From Saprolegnia diclina VS20 (lineage: Eukaryota; Oomycota; Saprolegniomycetes; Saprolegniales; Saprolegniaceae), in contig NW_008246094.1 in assembly GCF_000281045.1 (NCBI RefSeq), positions 21,339-60,382 on the forward strand: DNA of 39,044 bases, read 5' to 3'. A program made the position numbers and the translations under genes. Positions 1-9,700 of the stretch are shown in pieces (the stretch's first letter is position 1; each line of letters opens with the position of its first letter). The notes under the pieces were generated by a model that saw only the letters and a program-made list of their open reading frames with translations, was not told the origin of the DNA and did no database searches.

Positions 1-404
1 AAAAAAGCGTGCGAATTGAAACTCAAAAAGTAATTTAAACGAAATTCGATACTGGAATGCGCCCATGCTTCTTGTTGTAATGGTATGAAATCGATAGAGC
101 TTTGTATGATTTCCACGGCCGCTACATTCCTGGTATGCGGGCAGATTGTACGTGGAAAAGCGCGTTGTTGAAAGCAATCTACTCGAAAACTACCCGGTAA
201 TGAAGAAGTATACATAGCTACTGCACTATCGATAAATTAGTGTTAGATGCCGCTGTGGTGCGTCGTTGGTAATAGGGGAGCATCCTTGCGCGCATAGGTA
301 CTGTGGCTGGCTGTTTAGTTTTAGTGTTGATTGTATAAGTTTTTGCAATTAAATGTGTGCATTTGGTATATGGGTCGGTTCGATGATCATGGAAATCATC
401 AAAG
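1..404. other. Intergenic, no gene seen
   Basis: AT-richer sequence upstream of the tRNA. No frame is long enough or GC3-rich enough to resemble the coding style of the window, and no repeat or RNA fold was recognised. It may hold the end of a transcript that starts outside the window. Confidence 0.5.
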
Positions 405-477
405 GTCAGTATCGTCTAGTGGTTAGGACGCAAGCTTCACACGCTTGAGATCGAGGGTTCGATCCCCTCTACTGATA
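405..477 (+). tRNA. tRNA-Val (anticodon CAC)
   Basis: A full cloverleaf can be drawn. The acceptor stem is 405-411 paired with 470-476 (six Watson-Crick pairs plus a terminal G-T), with discriminator A477. The D arm starts at 414 with the usual TAGTGGTTA loop. The anticodon stem is CAAGC (431-435) paired with GCTTG (443-447) around loop TTCACAC, so the anticodon CAC is at 438-440 and reads GUG. The T arm is GAGGG/CCCTC around TTCGATC. The internal A box and B box (GGTTCGATC) are intact, there is no intron, and CCA is not encoded, as is normal for a eukaryotic tRNA gene. GUG suits the GC-ending codons of the neighbouring genes. Confidence 0.93.
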
Positions 478-480
478 TAC

Positions 481-485
481 TTTTT
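481..485 (+). terminator. RNA polymerase III T-run terminator
   Basis: Five consecutive T residues begin three bases after the tRNA discriminator, the usual Pol III stop signal. Confidence 0.75.
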
Positions 486-744
486 GAACATAAGCGGGCC
501 CATGGTTCCTTGCATTTTTGCCACCACGCCAACGCTCCTTCTATCTTTATGGCTCTCATTTAGCAAAGTGCTTGCAGCAGAGAGCCATGCAATATTTATA
601 CGAAGCCACTTGTTGCAGTTGGATTTAAAATGGGTGTGAAATGTGATAGGTATGGAGAACGCCCGGATGCGATCCGGATAATTCCTCAGAACAGGAAAGA
701 TCACTTCCAGAAAGATCCGACGAACCTGCGGCTACGGTCTTGTG

Positions 745-760
745 GCTCATTTGACAATTC
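745..760 (+). promoter_or_regulatory. Oomycete Inr + FPR core promoter
   Basis: GCTCATTTGACAATTC matches 14 of 16 positions of the published oomycete core promoter GCTCATTYYNCAWTTT (initiator plus flanking promoter region). It ends six bases before the ATG at 767, so the 5' leader of the glutathione S-transferase mRNA should be very short. No TATA box was seen at the usual distance. The match also supports the oomycete assignment. Confidence 0.7.
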
Positions 761-766
761 ACGACG

Positions 767-1393
767 ATGGTCCATCCGACGCTCAAGGTGACGTACTTTG
801 ACATGGCCGGTCGCGCCGAGCTCACGCGCCTCGCGCTCTATGTGGCCGACATCCCGTTTGAGGACGAACGCCTCACCGGCGAGCAGTTTGGCGCGCTCAA
901 GCAGAGCCTTCCGTTCAAGCAACTGCCAACGCTCACGGTCAACGGTAAGGTGCTGGCGCAGTCGCACGCGATGGCGCGCTACGCCGCGAGCCTTGGTGGC
1001 TTGTACCCGGCGGCCGACCCACTAGCAGCCTACCGCGTCGACGAGATCCTCGCCGCGAGCCAAGACGTCTTGAACGCACTCATTGTGGCTGCATTTTCAC
1101 GCGATGCGGCCGCCAAGCCAGCGCTCCTCAAGGAACTCGCCGAGACAAAGCTGCCGACGATGCTGCCGTGTATTGAGGCGCGCCTCACGTCCGGTGGCAA
1201 GTACTTTCTCGGCGACACGCTGACGCTTGCCGACCTCGAGCTCTACTTGATGTGGGGCAACCTTACGTCGGGCAAGTGGGAAGGCGTCCCGACGACCATT
1301 GCGGAAGGCTACAAGCGCTGGAAGGCGCTCGCCGCTGCCGTCGGTGCCCATCCGCGGGTCCAAGCTTGGAATGCTGCGCACCCGGGCCAATAA
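767..1393 (+). CDS. Cytosolic glutathione S-transferase (alpha/pi/sigma-like)
   Basis: A complete, intronless 208-residue protein of normal GST length. The N-terminal thioredoxin-like half carries the catalytic tyrosine context VTYFDMAGRAE (Tyr10), the cis-proline motif QLP (52-54) and the glutathione-binding QS pair (65-66) followed by a helix ending ARYAA. The C-terminal half is all-helical, with the structural TLADLELY motif near residue 150. The family joins glutathione to electrophiles and organic peroxides, or acts as a prostaglandin-type isomerase, in the cytosol. Tyr10 and the GRAE context point to the Tyr-type alpha/mu/pi/sigma group rather than theta or omega. The start is supported by the core promoter directly upstream. 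It is convergent with the next gene. Confidence 0.9.
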   Translation: MVHPTLKVTYFDMAGRAELTRLALYVADIPFEDERLTGEQFGALKQSLPFKQLPTLTVNGKVLAQSHAMARYAASLGGLYPAADPLAAYRVDEILAASQDVLNALIVAAFSRDAAAKPALLKELAETKLPTMLPCIEARLTSGGKYFLGDTLTLADLELYLMWGNLTSGKWEGVPTTIAEGYKRWKALAAAVGAHPRVQAWNAAHPGQ

Positions 1394-1791
1394 GATGCAT
1401 TATTCTGAGTCCCGCAGCGCACCACGCATTTGTAACTTGAAAAAGCTATGCACTCCGTGCTGCGAAATGCATCAATTGTCTTCGATCAGCCCACCGCGTT
1501 GTACTCGCATGTCCAGAACTGAGTACTACAATAAAATCGACTCGAGCACTTTACCGCCATGTCGTCTGCGCACGATACCACGTAGGTAACCACGCCGTGC
1601 GTAGCTGGTCTGGTTGCTAAAGATGGTACTGCCGTAGTGTCTGTTCTGGACTGAATTTCTTTAATGTAGACGCAACGCTATGAATTACATTCGGCGAGTC
1701 TGCATGTATAATTGCCGAGAATTTTGAGGACAGAATCCTCCAGCTAGACACAAGAGAGACAACCAACGTGTTAAAATGGTGGCTTGCAAAG
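1394..1791. other. Intergenic between convergent genes, nothing seen
   Basis: About 400 bases between the ends of two convergent genes. Presumably two 3' UTRs. No further gene, RNA or repeat was recognised. Confidence 0.5.
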
Positions 1792-4700
1792 TTACAGCTC
1801 GTCTTCAGAGCCTTCGTCGTCCTCGGAGCTCTCATCACTACTCGAATCGGACGATGATACGGTCGACGGCGGGATGCTGGCCGAGCTGTCAGAGTCGCCC
1901 GTCAGATCGATGGTGGCCACAGCAAGCTTTTTCTGTGCGCGCCGTGGCCGTTTCTGGCGACGAGGACCACATTCACCGCCTTCTTCGTAGTCGGACGCGT
2001 CGTCGGGGCTTGATGCGCTGGCCTCGAGATCGTACATGTCGGAGTTGTAGATGGGCTGCGGCCGAGAGCGCTTTGGTGCACCAATCATTTGTCGCTTTAT
2101 GGCCGTCGGCAATTTGACCCGGACCACGCACGCCATGTCTCTGGGTGGTGACAGCGGCGGGACTTCGGGTGGTGGTGGCGGCGGTGCTTCGTCGGACGAC
2201 GACGACGAAATGCTATTGTAATCGTCACTCGACGCGGCGTACGCTGCACCGATATCAATGCCGGGCGGTGGTAGAAACGGAAGAGGTGGCGGTGGAGGCG
2301 ATAGTGGAGGTGGGTCAACGTCATGATGCGGTCTCGGCAGAGTAAGAAACGAGTTGCCTTCGGGCAAGCTTGCAAATGCACCGTCGAGAGGCAGATCGAC
2401 CCCCCGTGGACTTGGCGACGTCTCACTTGCCAGCGCGACCGCAGCGTCGATCACCGCTGTGCGCACTTCAAGATGACCGTCGTTGGGACTCGGCACGGCT
2501 GCGTCATCGATGGCGTCGAACAGCCCGAGTTGTTCATCGCGGGATGTCGCTTCGTCGACTCGGGGCTCGTGCGACGACGGCAACGGTGGTGCTTCATAGG
2601 CGACTTGGATCGACACAGGCGACACCATGTTGCCGGACACCTCGATGACGACTGACGCATCATCATCATCTTGCTCTTCGACTTGGTTGGGTGGCGGGTT
2701 GGCACGTGCTACGGCGGGTGCAGATGCGTCAAAAGTGGGAAGCGCAGACGTTGGCCCAACATCGAGAGTACAGACTGGTGGTGGCTCGTTGTCGTCGCCG
2801 TCGTCGATCTCGATCGTGTCGTGGTAAGCAGCTAACTCATGACGGACACTATCGCCGTTGTACCGAGCTGCGTCGTCACAGCTGACCGACGCCGCTGTAG
2901 CCAAACGATGTGTGCTCTTGTCGTTCATCGAGGCAGGTCGGACGTTGCCTTGTAGTTCTGGAGCCGCCGACGCTTCGACGAAGCTACCACCGTTGCTCTC
3001 GGGCGCAGAGCGGTCGGCCGTGTTTACGATTGCTATCTCTTCCGATGCACCACTGTCTCTGACTGCGTTGGAGGGCGCCGCGAGCGCTTCTTCATCACCG
3101 TCCGCGTCGCTGACGTCGAGCGCGTCATCACCGTCCGCGTCGCTGACGGCGAGCGCGTCATCGCCTTGAAGCATGTCGGCGGGCGTGCCACCGCCCATCT
3201 TAACGCTCGCGAGCGCGTCGACGCTGGTATCTAGAGTGACCGCGAGCAGCCGCGACGCGCTTTCGGAGTTGACGTCGCGCCCGTTGTCGGAGGCGTCTTG
3301 AAGCAGCTCGTCGTCGTCGTCGTCATCGAGGATTTCAAAGACTTCGACAAACTCGTCGATGCCTTCGTCTTCTTCATCCCCACGTGCGTCGGCCGTCGCA
3401 TTGTCGCCATCCATGTCCACGTCCGCCGACGCGTCACGTCGTACCTCGTCGTCGTCATCGCTATCTTCGATCTCAAAGATCTCGACAAAAACCTCTTCCG
3501 TCTCACTCGCATCGTCTTCACCCACTGCGCTCGTGACGTCCACCGCTTGGTAATGACCACCATCACTCGTGTCCATGCCGACGTCGAGGACGGAGCTGTG
3601 ATTTGGGTCAGGCACGAGAACGTCGACCGCGGCGTCATCCAGCGGCGTCGCTTCGTCATGTTGAGATGAGCGGTCGGTGTTGATTGGGACGTCGAGTAAC
3701 GCCGCTTGGGTACCGGCGGTGTTGGCGTCTTGTGTGAGAGCTCCCGCGCCCTCCGGGTCGACGAAGTCCGAGATCGCTGGTACCACCAGGGTCGGTGTAG
3801 GCTGGTCACCACACGTCACGACTTTGTTGTCCGTGCTACGCACACACAGAGCGTTGTCGGCGGCCACATCAGCCGCGCGGGTATCGTCGTCGATGGTCGC
3901 GACCTCCTTCTCGCCATCCCCAGGCGCGACGACGCCCGCTGAAGCAAGCTCTTGTACGTCAGGAACATCCCCGGTTGCACCATCAGCCACCCTTTTCGGG
4001 TTGGACGTGCAATGAGCGACGTCGATGCAGGTGCTGGACATCTCGATGTTTACGGACGCAGACATTTGTGTCGCGGCTACTTCGTCGTCAAGGGACTCGG
4101 GTGCGTGGATGCCGTCGTGGTGTTGCGGTGTACACATCACGTCGTGAGCAGCTTGCTCTCCAGCGTCCACAGCGACGGCGGACATGGCTGCGCTTTCGGC
4201 GTGCACTTTCTTAAGACCCGCCGTCGAGAGTGCCGCGCTGGGCTCCGCCTCGTCGTTGTCTTTGTTGTGGCCCACGAGGCATGTGACAGCGCTCGTCAAA
4301 GGGACGCGAGGCCGGTCGGGCGTCGCTCTGGTACCTTCGATGAGCTCGCGAACGTAATCGTTGCCAGCGGCGTTTGCTGCCATACCGTCCACCAACGGGT
4401 GCGCGGATACGTGCTCGATGGAGCCGAGATTGCAACCGAGCAGTGGGCCGAGCGACGGTGCGTTGTCGCCGTCCTGGTCGCTTGCCAGATCCATATTCCA
4501 CCCAATGCCATCGTCGTAGTGTTCATCAATGCGGCTGGACGATGTTGATCCGATTGAACTGGTCGGCGAGAGCGGTGTAGCTTGGCACGACTCAGTCTCT
4601 GGGCGCCACGCGTCCCCGTCGTTTGAGGCCGGTGACACGTGCCCGGAAACACCGACGTCGGTGGTCGAGCCCGGCTCCGAGTCGCTGCCGTAGTTGTCCA

Positions 4701-6252
4701 TGACTTCGACCCGCGACATCTTCTGTACGCGCTCCGCCAACGAGCTCCCATGCGGTCGAGATCGTTTGCGCTGCGCGTCGACTGACACGAGCGTCGACGG
4801 AATCGCGTCAGCCAGCAGGTTCATAAGCGCACTCCGTGCTGGCGGTTGGTCATTGTTTGCATTTTGCAGCAGCAAAAGGCTCGCTGGCGACTGGATCTTG
4901 CGCGCAATGTCTAAAATGCCCTTTGGCGCGGCGGCCGGCGGGGGTGCCTTCTTCTCTTCGTTCTCGTCGTCGCTCGAGAAGGCAGCGCCCATCGATGCGA
5001 CGGCATGCGACACGCCATGGCGCACGCTCGGCATCTCCTGTCGGCGCGGCTGTGCCGGTCGTGGTCGTGGTCGCGGCTCGATCGAGACGCGCCGACAGGG
5101 GCAGTAAAAACTCGGGTAGATGCGGCCAGGGCTCACGGCGTACCATTGCCCCGAGGAGAGACCGTGAAACTCAAACGAGACAAGCGTGCCCTCGTGGAAG
5201 AGCCCCGCGAGCGACTCTTCGAATTCGACTTCAATGTCCTTGGCGCCGTCCACGGGCGGCTTGTGCCGACAGACGGTCAGTGCCACGAACCGACCGTCGC
5301 GAGGCATGTCCTGGGCAACGTGCATGTACGAGGTAAAGGACGCGACGACACGGACGCCGGCCGCGCGCTGCGAGAGCGCCATTGCAATCAGTGGGCCAAA
5401 GCTCTCGCGCGTCGCCGCGTCCAGCGCATTTTCGCCGAGGCATGCTGTATAGAGCGCAAGGCGGCCGCGCTCGGTCGTCATGTCCACGTCAAGTGCTTTT
5501 CGCCCGAGGATCGTGTGCCGCATCGTGTTGACACCGCCGGGAAGACGGTGCTTCAAGCAGTGCGAGTCGGCAAGCTCCTTGAGTGCGCAGTTGGCCAATA
5601 GCCGGGGCACTCGGAGCGCATCTTCCGAGAGCCCACGGGCGTCGCCGAGCTCATCGACGTAGCCAGCTGCGATCTTGGCGGCCATCGTAAACACGAGGTG
5701 GATGTGACGGTCATGGTCGGTCGCCCGCGTCGTCTCTTTGAGGAACTTGGACATGGCGCGGACGAGTGGGAACGTGCGCGTGAGGTAGGTCCCCAGCCAC
5801 TCCTCGAGCTTGGCTGCCATGGCATTGGGCGACGGGTCGCCAAGGGAGCTTGCGCCATTGAGAAAGTTGCGGGCCATGTACGCCGCGAGGTACACTTGCT
5901 TCCAGTCGTTGCGATCGTACATGATACGGTCCATGAGCGTCTGTTCCGCTGGCGTCGGTGGCGCGGGCTCAATGTCGCCATACTTGTCGCGTTTTGGCTT
6001 GGCTACGCGCGCATTGTCCGGCGGCGTGTGAGCTCGAGACGGCGGCTTGTGCCCTGGGTCCCGCGGTGTGCATGGCACCTTTCGTTCATGCGCCGGCATC
6101 TTGCGCGCGTGGGCTAGCGACTTGCGCGGATGCGCCTGCGGGCCATAAGACGATGGTTTGCGCGCTTGGGCCGGCGCGCTTCGAGCGCGATCGATCTTCT
6201 TGTGCTTCGGATCGCTGCGGCGCGCTCCGCCACTGCGATCGGACGTTGCCAT
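1792..6252 (-). CDS. Large acidic disordered protein with SUMO-interacting-motif-like segments
   Basis: A single uninterrupted frame of 1486 codons; family not recognised. Residues 1-80 are very basic (Lys/Arg/His/Pro) and look like a nucleic-acid-binding or nuclear-targeting tail. Residues about 80-390 look folded, with a helical part and then beta strands, ending in a YCPCRR turn, with no known motif. The remaining 1100 residues are low-complexity, rich in Asp, Ser, Ala and Pro, with polyproline runs near 1340-1400. Hydrophobic cores beside acidic or serine runs recur: FVEIFEIEDSDDDD (about 921), FVEVFEILDDDDDD (about 966), TIEIDDGDD (about 1146), VVIEV (about 1199) and TIDLTGDSDSS (1447), the last a textbook SIM. 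The tail is Ser/Asp/Glu, a CK2-type substrate. A nuclear SUMO-reading scaffold is an inference only. It diverges from the dynein gene. Confidence 0.75.
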   Translation of the reverse strand: MATSDRSGGARRSDPKHKKIDRARSAPAQARKPSSYGPQAHPRKSLAHARKMPAHERKVPCTPRDPGHKPPSRAHTPPDNARVAKPKRDKYGDIEPAPPTPAEQTLMDRIMYDRNDWKQVYLAAYMARNFLNGASSLGDPSPNAMAAKLEEWLGTYLTRTFPLVRAMSKFLKETTRATDHDRHIHLVFTMAAKIAAGYVDELGDARGLSEDALRVPRLLANCALKELADSHCLKHRLPGGVNTMRHTILGRKALDVDMTTERGRLALYTACLGENALDAATRESFGPLIAMALSQRAAGVRVVASFTSYMHVAQDMPRDGRFVALTVCRHKPPVDGAKDIEVEFEESLAGLFHEGTLVSFEFHGLSSGQWYAVSPGRIYPSFYCPCRRVSIEPRPRPRPAQPRRQEMPSVRHGVSHAVASMGAAFSSDDENEEKKAPPPAAAPKGILDIARKIQSPASLLLLQNANNDQPPARSALMNLLADAIPSTLVSVDAQRKRSRPHGSSLAERVQKMSRVEVMDNYGSDSEPGSTTDVGVSGHVSPASNDGDAWRPETESCQATPLSPTSSIGSTSSSRIDEHYDDGIGWNMDLASDQDGDNAPSLGPLLGCNLGSIEHVSAHPLVDGMAANAAGNDYVRELIEGTRATPDRPRVPLTSAVTCLVGHNKDNDEAEPSAALSTAGLKKVHAESAAMSAVAVDAGEQAAHDVMCTPQHHDGIHAPESLDDEVAATQMSASVNIEMSSTCIDVAHCTSNPKRVADGATGDVPDVQELASAGVVAPGDGEKEVATIDDDTRAADVAADNALCVRSTDNKVVTCGDQPTPTLVVPAISDFVDPEGAGALTQDANTAGTQAALLDVPINTDRSSQHDEATPLDDAAVDVLVPDPNHSSVLDVGMDTSDGGHYQAVDVTSAVGEDDASETEEVFVEIFEIEDSDDDDEVRRDASADVDMDGDNATADARGDEEDEGIDEFVEVFEILDDDDDDELLQDASDNGRDVNSESASRLLAVTLDTSVDALASVKMGGGTPADMLQGDDALAVSDADGDDALDVSDADGDEEALAAPSNAVRDSGASEEIAIVNTADRSAPESNGGSFVEASAAPELQGNVRPASMNDKSTHRLATAASVSCDDAARYNGDSVRHELAAYHDTIEIDDGDDNEPPPVCTLDVGPTSALPTFDASAPAVARANPPPNQVEEQDDDDASVVIEVSGNMVSPVSIQVAYEAPPLPSSHEPRVDEATSRDEQLGLFDAIDDAAVPSPNDGHLEVRTAVIDAAVALASETSPSPRGVDLPLDGAFASLPEGNSFLTLPRPHHDVDPPPLSPPPPPLPFLPPPGIDIGAAYAASSDDYNSISSSSSDEAPPPPPPEVPPLSPPRDMACVVRVKLPTAIKRQMIGAPKRSRPQPIYNSDMYDLEASASSPDDASDYEEGGECGPRRQKRPRRAQKKLAVATIDLTGDSDSSASIPPSTVSSSDSSSDESSEDDEGSEDEL
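3085..3170 (-). repeat. 33-bp tandem repeat within the acidic protein gene
   Basis: About two and a half copies of a 33-bp unit encode the 11-residue repeat DALDVSDADGD. The copies are nearly identical at DNA level, so the expansion is recent. The frame is kept because the unit is a multiple of three. Confidence 0.65.
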
Positions 6253-6751
6253 TGATATCCTATTTCGAAGCGGTATCCGGATCCCCGGTCAACTGGAAAG
6301 CCGCTTCACATATATAGTGTTACTTTTAGGCCTGTGGCACATGCATGGCTGCACGCGCCTACGGCAAAAACTCGACCTCGTTTGGTATGATCAAGGGTCA
6401 ATATACAGTTTATTGACCCTTGGTATGATGCAGCGCCGTGTGTATGGCGCCATCATGACGCGCCTCCTTCTTGACGGCGCTTGCGAATGATGCTCGTACT
6501 TGGATGTCGACTTGATTTGACCCTCGATCCGCGTGGAAAGCTGGTAAGATTGACTCGACTCATAGTCGAGTAGGACAACAATAAACTCGTCTTGTGCGTA
6601 AGGAGTCGGTCATCCTCTGTCTGGCAAACGCTCACAGAGACTTTTGTGCGTTGCGGGTCCAAAGATGACGAAATTAGTATAATGCACAAAATAGTGTATC
6701 GGTTGTCGAGACGGCGCAGTTGAAGAGTCGCGGGATCTTAGCCTAGTCGTG
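6253..6751. promoter_or_regulatory. Divergent promoter region
   Basis: About 500 bases separate two start codons on opposite strands. A TATATA run at 6311-6316 lies about 60 bases upstream of the minus-strand ATG and could be a TATA element. No clear oomycete Inr+FPR match was seen for either gene. A hairpin flanked by direct repeats sits in the middle and is listed separately. Confidence 0.4.
6382..6429. repeat. Perfect 12-bp inverted repeat flanked by 10-bp direct repeats
   Basis: CAAGGGTCAATA (6392-6403) and its exact reverse complement (6411-6422) are separated by 7 bases. TTGGTATGAT occurs exactly on both sides (6382-6391 and 6420-6429), overlapping the last three bases of the right arm. 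This is the form of a tiny terminal-inverted-repeat element or an internally deleted DNA transposon with a target-site duplication of 7-8 bases. The CAAGGG end is compatible with hAT-type termini. A regulatory hairpin is the alternative. Confidence 0.5.
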
Positions 6752-9700
6752 ATGGACGACATCACGCGCTGGGTCCGCCGGCTCGTGTGCAAAGGCCTTG
6801 ACGTCGACGACGACGTGTACAACCGCGTCTTTGAGGAGACGTCCAAGACCGCCAAGGTACACGCTTCGAGTCCATGCGGGCGAGGCTCATGCCCATGCAG
6901 AAGCCGCCGACCCGCGACTTGTACCGTAAGTTCTTCTCGAGCGAGACGGCTGCGGGCAACGTCCTCTTCTTCTACACGACACAATACGAGATCGACGTGG
7001 AAGGTAGCCAGCATGCGCGCTGCCATGTCTCTCATGCGTCGGCTAGTCGAGGTCGAAGAGGAGGTCGATGCGCCGCCCAAGGCGATCGCCGCCGAGGCGC
7101 CGCGCCCAGGTGCGCCTACTGCATGGACATAGAGCCTCATCAAGTGGTAGAAGAGCCGACAGCAGACGACGCGGCTAGTAGTAGTAGCAGCAACAACAAC
7201 GGCTTGCCTGGTCCCGTGACCGTCGAGCAAGACGAGCGTGACTTGGCCGCGCCTGCCGAGAAGGTCAAGACGATTCGCCGCATCACGACGCGGGTATCCC
7301 TCGACCTATCGATATCATGCATGGCGTATTGATGTGCGCATGTCAGGAAGCCAAGGACATGTGCAACGTAAGCTTGAACGTGCTGCCCGTGCACGACGGC
7401 CCGTGCGTCTTTTTCATCAAGAGCGGCGACGGCCCCGTCGCGCTTCTCTCGAGCGAGGCCGAAGACATTGCGAGCAACATTGAGGTCGGGTGCTCGACAG
7501 GCGACTTGCTGTCAAACCTCGAGGGCGTCATCTGCCACGTGTTCATTCCCGTGCTCGACCCCAAGCTGCTCGCCGAGGGCGGGTACGAGACCGAGCTCAC
7601 CGACGCCCACCACGCGCTCAAGGTTGCTCTCTTTATAGTCTTCCAGGAGCTACAAACGTGTGTAGGTCATTGACGCAGTCCGCAACGAGTTTCGGGGCAA
7701 CCTCGTTAAATTTGCATCGCAAATCTCCAATGCGATGCAGCAGATCCAAGGCGACGTGCACCTCGTGATTCCGCCCGTCTCGATCGACAAGCCGGAAGCC
7801 TGTCTCGACGACTACGAGCTTATCAACACGGTGCCCACCACATGGAAATACCTCGGCTTCTTACCGCCCATGTAGCTCGAGCAAGCACTCGAAGAGTGGT
7901 ACAAGGTCGTCGCGATGGTGGTCGACCAAGAGGCGCGCAAGGCACCAAAGCGCAAGGGTCCGTTGGCCGAAATTGAGTTTTGGCGCGAACGCAACGCGAC
8001 GTTGAGTACGATTTTTGAGCAAATCAACATGCCCCACGTGCAAAAGATGCTCACGCTGCTCGAGCTCGTCGAAGCCGCGATGCTCTCGACGTTCCGGTAT
8101 CATTTCTCCGAGCTCAGCAAGCAGTACATTGAAGCCAAGGACAACGTCAAGTTCCTCACGACGCTCGAGCGCCACTTCAAGAACCTCGCGGTCGGCTCGT
8201 TCGGAACGATCGCGGACACGCTGCCGTCCATGATGAACGCGATCCGCATGGTCTGGATCATCTCGCGCCACTACAACACGGACGAGCGCATGGTGCCGCT
8301 CATGGAGCGCATTGCCTCGGAGATTGCCGACAAGGTCGCCGGCGCCATCAACATTCACACGTTTCTGCGCAAGCCGCCCGAGACGGCGCTGCACGCGATC
8401 GAAGAGGCCAAGATGGTGCTTGATCTGTGGTACACGACGTACATGAAGGTCCGCGAGCGCATTGAAGCGAGCGGGACCGACCATCGATGGGAGTTTGACC
8501 GAAAGCGGCTCTTTGACCAAACCAACTACATGGCCAAGATTTGCGAAAACCTCCAAGAAGTCGCGACCGTGCTGGACCAATTCCACAAATTCCTCGGACC
8601 CGAGCTCAAGAGCGTCACGGGCGACTCGCAAGGCATTGACGACGTCATGGCGCGCGTCGAGAGTCTCATTGCGCCCTTCGAGAACGTTCCGTTTCGCATC
8701 TTTGACCGCGGCTACAAGACGAGCTGGGAGTCGGTCATGGTGCAGTTCCGCGAAAAAGTGGTCGAGATTGAGACCATGACGCGCAAGTTCATCGACACGT
8801 CGTTCCAGAAGCTTCGGTCGGCCGAGGGCGCGTTCGACTTGCTCCAGAACTTTCAAAACATCCAGTCGCGCGACTCGATCAACAAGCAAATGATGGAAAA
8901 GTACAAGGACATTTTGATGCAGTACAGCAAGGAGCTCGAGAAACTCACCGAGCAGTTTGAGCTCAACAAGGCGCGACCGCCGATCTACAAGTCGCACCCG
9001 CCCGTCGCCGGCGCGATTGCGTGGGCCCGGGCGCTCTACCACCGCGCCAAGAAGCCCATCATGCGCTTCCGGGCCATGCACGATTTGCTCAAGTCGCCCC
9101 ACGGCGAAGAAGTCAAGGAGAAATACCTCGTGTTTGCGCGCGCCGTCGACGCCTACATCCGCGGCCTCCATCTCGAGTGGAAGGAAAAGGTGCCGTCCAT
9201 GACCAACGAGCATCTCAAGCAGCCGATCCTGGGGCCGCCGCTCCTTGAGACGAGCAAGATCGAGAACGGGTCGCCTTTGCTCAAGCTGCCGCCGCCGCCG
9301 TTTTACCCCAACTTTGCACCCGAGCTCTCGATGATCATCCGCGAAGCCAAGTACATGGACCGGCTCGGCTTTGACATTCCTGAAGAGGCGCTCAACGTGA
9401 CGCTCCAAGAAGGCAAGTACCACCAGATTGTGCAGGACCTCAAGGGCATGCTCAAGCAGTACGACGCGCTCCTCAAGAGCCTCTCGCCCGTCGAGACGTA
9501 CCTTCTCCGCGGGCAGCTCAAGGACCTCGACGATGCGCTCCGCGTCGGCTTTTACCCGCTCAACTGGAACTCGCAGCGCATTTTTTCGTTCATTGAAGCG
9601 TCGCTGAAAGCGCTCAACCAGTTTGGCAACATTGTCTCGCAAGTCCACAAGAGCGCCAAGATGATCGAAGAGGTCGTCGTCACGATTGAGAACACGATGC

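Noticed and set aside
2323-5601. Several plus-strand frames of 60-200 codons inside the acidic protein gene
   Set aside because: They are antisense images of Asp/Ser/Ala-rich codons, giving Val/Arg/Ser-rich low-complexity products, and are shorter than the 1486-codon frame they overlap.
7110-7132. A 23-nt intron in the dynein 5' region
   Set aside because: It would keep the frame, but the acceptor at 7150 gives a 41-nt intron of normal size with the same frame.
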